This document shows positions 1-13,000 of a stretch of DNA of 64,000 nucleotides, in pieces. Within the stretch, counting starts at the first letter, position 1. Each line of letters begins with the position of its first letter. A program made the translations under genes and the position numbers. The notes below the pieces were generated by a model. That model saw nothing but the letters and a program-made list of their open reading frames with translations, was not told the origin of the DNA and made no database searches. Location: NCBI GenBank assembly GCA_036435485.1, contig CM071599.1:6970803-7034802 (forward strand), written 5' to 3'. The stretch comes from Saposhnikovia divaricata (lineage: Eukaryota > Streptophyta > Magnoliopsida > Apiales > Apiaceae).

Positions 1-1029
1 ACTCGATTTTTAACAATATCCCGTGTACTAACCACTTTGAGGATTATCCGAAAACTGAGTTTCGATCATAACATCTCCGATTCAGGTTCAAACCGCGTCA
101 AATAAAATTTTGTTGAATTTTAATAACCCATAGGAACAATATAAGTAAAAATATCCACAAAATGGTCCGACTTGATTTTAACAATATCCCGTGTACTAAC
201 CCCTTTGAGAATTTTTCGAAAACCGAGTTTCGATCATATCAGCTCCGATTCCGGTCCAAACTGCGTCAAATAAAATTTCGTTGAATTCCAATAACCCATA
301 GGAACAAAATATGTAAAAATATCCACAAAATGGTCCGACTCAATTTTTAACAATATCCCGGAACTAACCCCTTTGAAGATTATCCAAAAACCGAGTTTTG
401 ACGATATAAGCTCCGATTCAGTTCCGAATTACGTCAAATAAAATTTCATTGAATTCCAATAACCCATAGGAACAAAATATGTAAAAATATCCCTAAAATG
501 GTCCGACTCGATTTTTAACAATATCCCGTGTACTAACCACTTTGAGGATTATCCGAAAACCGAGTTTCGATCATAACAGCTCCGATTCAGGTTCGAACCG
601 CGTCAAATAAAATTTTGTTGAATTTCAATAACCCGTAGGAACTAAATATGTAAAAATATCCACCAAATGGGCCGACTGCATTTTTAACAATAACCCGTAT
701 GCTAACACCTTTTTAGGATTATCTGAAAACCGAGTTTCGATCATATCAACTCCGATTCGGGTCCGAATTGCGTCAAATAAAATTTCATTGAATTCCAAAA
801 ACCCATAAGAACAAAATATGTAAAAATATCCATAAAATGGTTCGACTCAATTTTTAACAATATCCCGTGTACTAACCCCTTTGAGGATTATTCGAAAACC
901 GAGTTTCAGTCATTTCAGCCCCGATTCAGGTCCGAACGGCACCAAATAAAATTTCACTGAACTCCAATAACCCATAGGAACAAAATATGTAAAAATATCC
1001 ACATAATGGTCCAACTTGATTTTTAACAA
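1..1029. repeat. Satellite segment outside the 4223-bp super-unit
   Basis: Six monomers in which an E-type monomer (around 900-1000) follows a D-type one, unlike the neighbouring super-unit where E is missing. The first roughly 170 bases match 1352-1520 closely, including 'gaaaactgag' and 'cataacatctccg', so an 8-monomer (1351 bp) displacement also links this edge to the block that follows. The boundary near 1030 is placed where the match to 5250 and 9470 begins, and is approximate. Confidence 0.6.
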
Positions 1030-4000
1030 TATCCCGTGTACTAACCCCTTTGAGAATTTTCCGAAAACCGAGTTTCGATCATATCAGTTCCGATTCCGGT
1101 CCAAACTGCGTCAAATAAAATTTCGTTGAATTCTAATAACCCATAGGAACAAAATATGTAAAAATATCCACAAAATGGTCCGACTCAATTTTTAACAATA
1201 TCCCGGTACTAACCCCTTTGAAGATTATCCAAAAACCGAGTTTTGACTGTATCAGCTCCGATTCAGTTCCGAATTACGTCAAATAAAATTTCATTGAATT
1301 CCAATAACCCATAGGAACAAAATATGTAAAAATATACCTAAAATGGTCCAACTCGATTTTTAACAATATCCCGTGTACTAACCACTTTGAGGATTATCCG
1401 AAAACTGAGTTTCGATCATAACATCTCCGATTCAGGTTCAAACCGCGTCAAATAAAATTTTGTTGAATTTTAATAACCCATAGGAACAAAATAAGTAAAA
1501 ATATCCACAAAATGGTCCGACTTGATTTTAACAATATCCCGTGAACTAACCCCTTTGAGAATTTTCCGAAAACCGAGTTTCGATCATATCAGCTCCGATT
1601 CCGGTCCAAACTGCGTCAAATAAAATTTCGTTGAATTCCTATAACCCATAGGAACAAAATATGTAAAAATATCCACAAAATGGTCCGACTCAATTTTTAA
1701 CAATATCCCGGTACTAACCCCTTTGAAGATTATCCAAAAACCGAGTTTTGACTATATCAACTCCGATTCAGTTCCGAATTACGTCAAATAAAATTTCATT
1801 GAATTCCAATAACCCATAGGAACAAAATATGTAAAAATATCCCTAAAATGGTCCGACTCGATTTTTAACAATATCCCGTGCACTAACCCCTTTGAGGATT
1901 ATAGGAAAATCGAGTTTCGATTATAACAGCTCCGATTCAGGTTCGAACCGCGTCAAATAAAATTTTGTTGAATTTTAATAACCCATAGGAACAAAATAAG
2001 TAAAAATATCCACAAAATGGTCCGACTTGATTTTTAACAATATCCCGTGTACTAACCCCTTTGAGAATTTTCCGAAAACCGAGTTTCGATCATATCAGCT
2101 CCGATTCCGGTCCAAACTGCGTCAAATAAAATTTCGTTGAATTCCAATAACCTATAGGAACAAAATATGTAAAAATATCCACAAAATGGTCCGACTCAAT
2201 TTTTAACAATATCCCGGTACTAACCCCTTTGAAGATTATCCAAAAACCGAGTTTTGACTATATCAGCTCCGATTCAGTTCCGAATTACGTCAAATAAAAT
2301 TTCATTGAATTCCAATAACCCATAGGAACAAAATATGTAAAAATATCCCTAAAATGGTCCGACTCGATTTTTAACAATATCCCGTGTACTAACCACTTTG
2401 AGGATTATCCGAAAACCTAGTTTCGATCATAACAGCTCCGATTCAGGTTCGAACCGCGTCAAATAAAATTTTGTTGAATTTTAATAACCCATAGGAACAA
2501 AATATGTAAAAATATCCACAAAATGGTCCGACTTGATTTTTAACAAAATCCCGTGTACTAACCCCTTTGAGAATTTTCCGAAAACCGAGTTTCGGTCATA
2601 TCAGCTCCGATTCCGGTCCAACCTGCGTCAAATAAAATTTCGTTGAATTCCAATAACCCATAGGAACTAAATATGTAAAAATATCCACCAAATGGGCCGA
2701 CTCCATTTTTAACAATAACCCGTATGCTAACACCTTTTTAGGATTATCTGAAAACCGAGTTTCGATCATATCAGCTCCGATTCGGGTCCGAATTGCGTCA
2801 AATAAAATTTCATTGAATTCCAATAACCCATAAGAACAAAATATGTAAAAATATCCATAAAATGGTTCGACTCGATTTTTAACAATATCCCGTGTACTAA
2901 CACCTTTGAGAATTTTCCGAAAACCGAGTTTCGATCATATCAGCTCCGATTCCGGTCCAAACTGCGTCAAATAAAATTTCGTTGAATTCCAATAACCCAT
3001 AGGAACAAAATATGTAAAAATATCCACAAAATGGTCCGACTCAATTTTTAACAATATCCCGATACTAACCCCTTTGAAGATTATCCAAAAACCGAGTTTT
3101 GACTATATCAGCTCCGATTCAGTTCCGAATTACGTCAAATAAAATTTCATTGAATTCCAATAACCCATAGGAACAAAATATGTAAAAATATCCCTAAAAT
3201 GGTCCAACTCGATTTTTAACAATATCCCGTGTACTAACCACTTTGAGGATTATCCGAAAACTGAGTTTCGATCATAACAGCTCCGATTCAGGTTCAAACC
3301 GCGTCAAATAAAATTTTGTTGAATTTTAATAACCCATAGGAACAAAATATGTAAAAATATTCACAAAATGGTCCGACTTGATTTTTAACAATATCCCGTG
3401 TACTAACCCCTTTGAGAATTTTCCGAAAACCGAGTTTCGTTCATATCAGCTCCGATTCCGGTCCAACCTGCGTCAAATAAAATTTCGTTGAATTCCAATA
3501 ACCCATAGGAACTAAATATGTAAAAATATCAACCAAATGGGCCGACTCCATTTTTAACAATAACCCGTATGCTAACACCTTTTTAGGATTATCTGAAAAC
3601 CGAGTTTCGATCATATCAGCTCCGATTCGGGTCCGAATTGCGTCAAATAAAATTTCATTGAATTCCAATAACCCATAAGAACAAAATATGTAAAAATATC
3701 CATAAAATGGTTCGACTCGATTTTTAACAATATCCCGTGTACTAACCCCTTTGAGAATTTTCCGAAAACCGAGTTTCGATCATATCAGCTCCGATTCCGG
3801 TCCAAACTGCGTCAAATAAAATTTCGTTGAATTCCAATAACCCATAGGAACAAAATATGTAAAAATATCCACAAAATGGTCCGACTCACTTTTTAACAAT
3901 ATCCCGGTACTAACCCCTTTGAAGATTATCCAAAAACCGAGTTTTGACTATATCAGCTCCGATTCAATTCCGAATTACGTCAAATAAAATTTCATTGAAT

Positions 4001-7000
4001 TCCAATAACCCATAGGAATAAAATATGTAAAAAAATCCCTAAAATGGTCCGACTCGATTTTTAACAATATCCCGTGTACTAACCACTTTGAGGATTATCC
4101 GAAAACCGAGTTTCGATCATAACAGCTCCGATTCAGGTTCGAACCGCGTCAAATAAAATTTTGTTGAATTTTAATAACCCATAGGAACAAAATATGTAAA
4201 AATATCCACAAAATGGTCCGACTTGATTTTTAACAATATCCCGTGTACTAATCCCTTTGAGAATTTTCCGAAAACCGAGTTTCGATCATATCAGCTCCGA
4301 TTCCGGTCCGAACTTCGTCAAATAAAATTTCTTTGAATTCCAATAACCCATAGGAACTAAATATGTAAAAATATCCACCAAATGGGCCGACTCGATTTTT
4401 AACAATAACCCGTATGCTAATACCTTTTTAGGATTATCTGAAAACCGAGTTTCGTTCATATTAGCTCCGATTCGGGTCCGAATTGCGTCATATAAAATTT
4501 CATTGAATTCCAATAACCCATAAGAACAAAATATGTAAAAATATCCATAAAATGATTTGACTCGATTTTTAACAATATCCCGTGTACTAACCGCTTTGAT
4601 GATTATTCGAAAACCGAGTTTTGACTATATCAGCTCCGATTCAGTTCTGAATTACGTCAAATAAAATTTCATTGAATTCCAATAACCCATAGGAACAAAA
4701 TATGTAAAAATATCCCTAAAATGGTCCGACTCGATTTTTAACAATATCCCGTGTACTAACCACTTTGAGGATTATCCGAAAACCTAGTTTCGATCATAAC
4801 AGCTCCGATTCAGGTTCGAACCGCGTCAAATAAAATTTTGTTGAATTTTAATAACCCATAGGAACAAAATATGTAAAAATATCCACAAAATGGTCCGACT
4901 TGATTTTTAACAAAATCCCGTGTACTAACCCCTTTGAGAATTTTCCGAAAACCGAGTTTCGGTCATATCAGCTCCGATTCCGGTCCAACCTGCGTCAAAT
5001 AAAATTTCGTTGAATTCCAATAACCCATAGGAACTAAATATGTAAAAATATCCACCAAATGGGCCGACTCCATTTTTAACAATAACCCGTATGCTAACAC
5101 CTTTTTAGGATTATCTGAAAACCGAGTTTCGATCATATCAGCTCCGATTCGGGTCCGAATTGCGTCAAATAAAATTTCATTGAATTCCAATAACCCATAA
5201 GAACAAAATATGTAAAAATATCCATAAAATGGTTCGACTCGATTTTTAACAATATCCCGTGTACTAACACCTTTGAGAATTTTCCGAAAACCGAGTTTCG
5301 ATCATATCAGCTCCGATTCCGGTCCAAACTGCGTCAAATAAAATTTCGTTGAATTCCAATAACCCATAGGAACAAAATATGTAAAAATATCCACAAAATG
5401 GTCCGACTCAATTTTTAACAATATCCCGGTACTAACCCCTTTGAAGATTATCCAAAAACCGAGTTTTGACTATATCAGCTCCGATTCAGTTCCGAATTAC
5501 GTCAAATAAAATTTCATTGAATTCCAATAACCCATAGGAACAAAATATGTAAAAATATCCCTAAAATGGTCCAACTCGATTTTTAACAATATCCCGTGTA
5601 CTAACCACTTTGAGGATTATCCGAAAACTGAGTTTCGATCATAACATCTCCGATTCAGGTTCAAACCGCGTCAAATAAAATTTTGTTGAATTTTAATAAC
5701 CCATAGGAACAAAATAAGTAAAAATATCCACAAAATGGTCCGACTTGATTTTAACAATATCCCGTGAACTAACCCCTTTGAGAATTTTCCGAAAACCGAG
5801 TTTCGATCATATCAGCTCCGATTCCGGTCCAAACTGCGTCAAATAAAATTTCGTTGAATTCCTATAACCCATAGGAACAAAATATGTAAAAATATCCACA
5901 AAATGGTCCGACTCAATTTTTAACAATATCCCGGTACTAACCCCTTTGAAGATTATCCAAAAACCGAGTTTTGACTATATCAACTCCGATTCAGTTCCGA
6001 ATTACGTCAAATAAAATTTCATTGAATTCCAATAACCCATAGGAACAAAATATGTAAAAATATCCCTAAAATGGTCCGACTCGATTTTTAACAATATCCC
6101 GTGCACTAACCCCTTTGAGGATTATAGGAAAATCGAGTTTCGATTATAACAGCTCCGATTCAGGTTCGAACCGCGTCAAATAAAATTTTGTTGAATTTTA
6201 ATAACCCATAGGAACAAAATAAGTAAAAATATCCACAAAATGGTCCGACTTGATTTTTAACAATATCCCGTGTACTAACCCCTTTGAGAATTTTCCGAAA
6301 ACCGAGTTTCGATCATATCAGCTCCGATTCCGGTCCAAACTGCGTCAAATAAAATTTCGTTGAATTCCAATAACCTATAGGAACAAAATATGTAAAAATA
6401 TCCACAAAATGGTCCGACTCAATTTTTAACAATATCCCGGTACTAACCCCTTTGAAGATTATCCAAAAACCGAGTTTTGACTATATCAGCTCCGATTCAG
6501 TTCCGAATTACGTCAAATAAAATTTCATTGAATTCCAATAACCCATAGGAACAAAATATGTAAAAATATCCCTAAAATGGTCCGACTCGATTTTTAACAA
6601 TATCCCGTGTACTAACCACTTTGAGGATTATCCGAAAACCTAGTTTCGATCATAACAGCTCCGATTCAGGTTCGAACCGCGTCAAATAAAATTTTGTTGA
6701 ATTTTAATAACCCATAGGAACAAAATATGTAAAAATATCCACAAAATGGTCCGACTTGATTTTTAACAAAATCCCGTGTACTAACCCCTTTGAGAATTTT
6801 CCGAAAACCGAGTTTCGGTCATATCAGCTCCGATTCCGGTCCAACCTGCGTCAAATAAAATTTCGTTGAATTCCAATAACCCATAGGAACTAAATATGTA
6901 AAAATATCCACCAAATGGGCCGACTCCATTTTTAACAATAACCCGTATGCTAACACCTTTTTAGGATTATCTGAAAACCGAGTTTCGATCATATCAGCTC

Positions 7001-10000
7001 CGATTCGGGTCCGAATTGCGTCAAATAAAATTTCATTGAATTCCAATAACCCATAAGAACAAAATATGTAAAAATATCCATAAAATGGTTCGACTCGATT
7101 TTTAACAATATCCCGTGTACTAACACCTTTGAGAATTTTCCGAAAACCGAGTTTCGATCATATCAGCTCCGATTCCGGTCCAAACTGCGTCAAATAAAAT
7201 TTCGTTGAATTCCAATAACCCATAGGAACAAAATATGTAAAAATATCCACAAAATGGTCCGACTCAATTTTTAACAATATCCCGATACTAACCCCTTTGA
7301 AGATTATCCAAAAACCGAGTTTTGACTATATCAGCTCCGATTCAGTTCCGAATTACGTCAAATAAAATTTCATTGAATTCCAATAACCCATAGGAACAAA
7401 ATATGTAAAAATATCCCTAAAATGGTCCAACTCGATTTTTAACAATATCCCGTGTACTAACCACTTTGAGGATTATCCGAAAACTGAGTTTCGATCATAA
7501 CAGCTCCGATTCAGGTTCAAACCGCGTCAAATAAAATTTTGTTGAATTTTAATAACCCATAGGAACAAAATATGTAAAAATATTCACAAAATGGTCCGAC
7601 TTGATTTTTAACAATATCCCGTGTACTAACCCCTTTGAGAATTTTCCGAAAACCGAGTTTCGTTCATATCAGCTCCGATTCCGGTCCAACCTGCGTCAAA
7701 TAAAATTTCGTTGAATTCCAATAACCCATAGGAACTAAATATGTAAAAATATCAACCAAATGGGCCGACTCCATTTTTAACAATAACCCGTATGCTAACA
7801 CCTTTTTAGGATTATCTGAAAACCGAGTTTCGATCATATCAGCTCCGATTCGGGTCCGAATTGCGTCAAATAAAATTTCATTGAATTCCAATAACCCATA
7901 AGAACAAAATATGTAAAAATATCCATAAAATGGTTCGACTCGATTTTTAACAATATCCCGTGTACTAACCCCTTTGAGAATTTTCCGAAAACCGAGTTTC
8001 GATCATATCAGCTCCGATTCCGGTCCAAACTGCGTCAAATAAAATTTCGTTGAATTCCAATAACCCATAGGAACAAAATATGTAAAAATATCCACAAAAT
8101 GGTCCGACTCACTTTTTAACAATATCCCGGTACTAACCCCTTTGAAGATTATCCAAAAACCGAGTTTTGACTATATCAGCTCCGATTCAATTCCGAATTA
8201 CGTCAAATAAAATTTCATTGAATTCCAATAACCCATAGGAATAAAATATGTAAAAAAATCCCTAAAATGGTCCGACTCGATTTTTAACAATATCCCGTGT
8301 ACTAACCACTTTGAGGATTATCCGAAAACCGAGTTTCGATCATAACAGCTCCGATTCAGGTTCGAACCGCGTCAAATAAAATTTTGTTGAATTTTAATAA
8401 CCCATAGGAACAAAATATGTAAAAATATCCACAAAATGGTCCGACTTGATTTTTAACAATATCCCGTGTACTAATCCCTTTGAGAATTTTCCGAAAACCG
8501 AGTTTCGATCATATCAGCTCCGATTCCGGTCCGAACTTCGTCAAATAAAATTTCTTTGAATTCCAATAACCCATAGGAACTAAATATGTAAAAATATCCA
8601 CCAAATGGGCCGACTCGATTTTTAACAATAACCCGTATGCTAATACCTTTTTAGGATTATCTGAAAACCGAGTTTCGTTCATATTAGCTCCGATTCGGGT
8701 CCGAATTGCGTCATATAAAATTTCATTGAATTCCAATAACCCATAAGAACAAAATATGTAAAAATATCCATAAAATGATTTGACTCGATTTTTAACAATA
8801 TCCCGTGTACTAACCGCTTTGATGATTATTCGAAAACCGAGTTTTGACTATATCAGCTCCGATTCAGTTCTGAATTACGTCAAATAAAATTTCATTGAAT
8901 TCCAATAACCCATAGGAACAAAATATGTAAAAATATCCCTAAAATGGTCCGACTCGATTTTTAACAATATCCCGTGTACTAACCACTTTGAGGATTATCC
9001 GAAAACCTAGTTTCGATCATAACAGCTCCGATTCAGGTTCGAACCGCGTCAAATAAAATTTTGTTGAATTTTAATAACCCATAGGAACAAAATATGTAAA
9101 AATATCCACAAAATGGTCCGACTTGATTTTTAACAAAATCCCGTGTACTAACCCCTTTGAGAATTTTCCGAAAACCGAGTTTCGGTCATATCAGCTCCGA
9201 TTCCGGTCCAACCTGCGTCAAATAAAATTTCGTTGAATTCCAATAACCCATAGGAACTAAATATGTAAAAATATCCACCAAATGGGCCGACTCCATTTTT
9301 AACAATAACCCGTATGCTAACACCTTTTTAGGATTATCTGAAAACCGAGTTTCGATCATATCAGCTCCGATTCGGGTCCGAATTGCGTCAAATAAAATTT
9401 CATTGAATTCCAATAACCCATAAGAACAAAATATGTAAAAATATCCATAAAATGGTTCGACTCGATTTTTAACAATATCCCGTGTACTAACACCTTTGAG
9501 AATTTTCCGAAAACCGAGTTTCGATCATATCAGCTCCGATTCCGGTCCAAACTGCGTCAAATAAAATTTCGTTGAATTCCAATAACCCATAGGAACAAAA
9601 TATGTAAAAATATCCACAAAATGGTCCGACTCAATTTTTAACAATATCCCGGTACTAACCCCTTTGAAGATTATCCAAAAACCGAGTTTTGACTGTATCA
9701 GCTCCGATTCAGTTCCGAATTACGTCAAATAAAATTTCATTGAATTCCAATAACCCATAGGAACAAAATATGTAAAAATATACCTAAAATGGTCCAACTC
9801 GATTTTTAACAATATCCCGTGTACTAACCACTTTGAGGATTATCCGAAAACTGAGTTTCGATCATAACATCTCCGATTCAGGTTCAAACCGCGTCAAATA
9901 AAATTTTGTTGAATTTTAATAACCCATAGGAACAAAATAAGTAAAAATATCCACAAAATGGTCCGACTTGATTTTAACAATATCCCGTGAACTAACCCCT

Positions 10001-13000
10001 TTGAGAATTTTCCGAAAACCGAGTTTCGATCATATCAGCTCCGATTCCGGTCCAAACTGCGTCAAATAAAATTTCGTTGAATTCCTATAACCCATAGGAA
10101 CAAAATATGTAAAAATATCCACAAAATGGTCCGACTCAATTTTTAACAATATCCCGGTACTAACCCCTTTGAAGATTATCCAAAAACCGAGTTTTGACTA
10201 TATCAACTCCGATTCAGTTCCGAATTACGTCAAATAAAATTTCATTGAATTCCAATAACCCATAGGAACAAAATATGTAAAAATATCCCTAAAATGGTCC
10301 GACTCGATTTTTAACAATATCCCGTGCACTAACCCCTTTGAGGATTATAGGAAAATCGAGTTTCGATTATAACAGCTCCGATTCAGGTTCGAACCGCGTC
10401 AAATAAAATTTTGTTGAATTTTAATAACCCATAGGAACAAAATAAGTAAAAATATCCACAAAATGGTCCGACTTGATTTTTAACAATATCCCGTGTACTA
10501 ACCCCTTTGAGAATTTTCCGAAAACCGAGTTTCGATCATATCAGCTCCGATTCCGGTCCAAACTGCGTCAAATAAAATTTCGTTGAATTCCAATAACCTA
10601 TAGGAACAAAATATGTAAAAATATCCACAAAATGGTCCGACTCAATTTTTAACAATATCCCGGTACTAACCCCTTTGAAGATTATCCAAAAACCGAGTTT
10701 TGACTATATCAGCTCCGATTCAGTTCCGAATTACGTCAAATAAAATTTCATTGAATTCCAATAACCCATAGGAACAAAATATGTAAAAATATCCCTAAAA
10801 TGGTCCGACTCGATTTTTAACAATATCCCGTGTACTAACCACTTTGAGGATTATCCGAAAACCTAGTTTCGATCATAACAGCTCCGATTCAGGTTCGAAC
10901 CGCGTCAAATAAAATTTTGTTGAATTTTAATAACCCATAGGAACAAAATATGTAAAAATATCCACAAAATGGTCCGACTTGATTTTTAACAAAATCCCGT
11001 GTACTAACCCCTTTGAGAATTTTCCGAAAACCGAGTTTCGGTCATATCAGCTCCGATTCCGGTCCAACCTGCGTCAAATAAAATTTCGTTGAATTCCAAT
11101 AACCCATAGGAACTAAATATGTAAAAATATCCACCAAATGGGCCGACTCCATTTTTAACAATAACCCGTATGCTAACACCTTTTTAGGATTATCTGAAAA
11201 CCGAGTTTCGATCATATCAGCTCCGATTCGGGTCCGAATTGCGTCAAATAAAATTTCATTGAATTCCAATAACCCATAAGAACAAAATATGTAAAAATAT
11301 CCATAAAATGGTTCGACTCGATTTTTAACAATATCCCGTGTACTAACACCTTTGAGAATTTTCCGAAAACCGAGTTTCGATCATATCAGCTCCGATTCCG
11401 GTCCAAACTGCGTCAAATAAAATTTCGTTGAATTCCAATAACCCATAGGAACAAAATATGTAAAAATATCCACAAAATGGTCCGACTCAATTTTTAACAA
11501 TATCCCGATACTAACCCCTTTGAAGATTATCCAAAAACCGAGTTTTGACTATATCAGCTCCGATTCAGTTCCGAATTACGTCAAATAAAATTTCATTGAA
11601 TTCCAATAACCCATAGGAACAAAATATGTAAAAATATCCCTAAAATGGTCCAACTCGATTTTTAACAATATCCCGTGTACTAACCACTTTGAGGATTATC
11701 CGAAAACTGAGTTTCGATCATAACAGCTCCGATTCAGGTTCAAACCGCGTCAAATAAAATTTTGTTGAATTTTAATAACCCATAGGAACAAAATATGTAA
11801 AAATATTCACAAAATGGTCCGACTTGATTTTTAACAATATCCCGTGTACTAACCCCTTTGAGAATTTTCCGAAAACCGAGTTTCGTTCATATCAGCTCCG
11901 ATTCCGGTCCAACCTGCGTCAAATAAAATTTCGTTGAATTCCAATAACCCATAGGAACTAAATATGTAAAAATATCAACCAAATGGGCCGACTCCATTTT
12001 TAACAATAACCCGTATGCTAACACCTTTTTAGGATTATCTGAAAACCGAGTTTCGATCATATCAGCTCCGATTCGGGTCCGAATTGCGTCAAATAAAATT
12101 TCATTGAATTCCAATAACCCATAAGAACAAAATATGTAAAAATATCCATAAAATGGTTCGACTCGATTTTTAACAATATCCCGTGTACTAACCCCTTTGA
12201 GAATTTTCCGAAAACCGAGTTTCGATCATATCAGCTCCGATTCCGGTCCAAACTGCGTCAAATAAAATTTCGTTGAATTCCAATAACCCATAGGAACAAA
12301 ATATGTAAAAATATCCACAAAATGGTCCGACTCACTTTTTAACAATATCCCGGTACTAACCCCTTTGAAGATTATCCAAAAACCGAGTTTTGACTATATC
12401 AGCTCCGATTCAATTCCGAATTACGTCAAATAAAATTTCATTGAATTCCAATAACCCATAGGAATAAAATATGTAAAAAAATCCCTAAAATGGTCCGACT
12501 CGATTTTTAACAATATCCCGTGTACTAACCACTTTGAGGATTATCCGAAAACCGAGTTTCGATCATAACAGCTCCGATTCAGGTTCGAACCGCGTCAAAT
12601 AAAATTTTGTTGAATTTTAATAACCCATAGGAACAAAATATGTAAAAATATCCACAAAATGGTCCGACTTGATTTTTAACAATATCCCGTGTACTAATCC
12701 CTTTGAGAATTTTCCGAAAACCGAGTTTCGATCATATCAGCTCCGATTCCGGTCCGAACTTCGTCAAATAAAATTTCTTTGAATTCCAATAACCCATAGG
12801 AACTAAATATGTAAAAATATCCACCAAATGGGCCGACTCGATTTTTAACAATAACCCGTATGCTAATACCTTTTTAGGATTATCTGAAAACCGAGTTTCG
12901 TTCATATTAGCTCCGATTCGGGTCCGAATTGCGTCATATAAAATTTCATTGAATTCCAATAACCCATAAGAACAAAATATGTAAAAATATCCATAAAATG

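Noticed and set aside
2740..2800. CENP-B box within the monomer
   Set aside because: The TTCG-containing segments were compared with the NTTCGNNNNANNCGGGN pattern; the central A and the CGGG spacing do not match in the monomers I checked.
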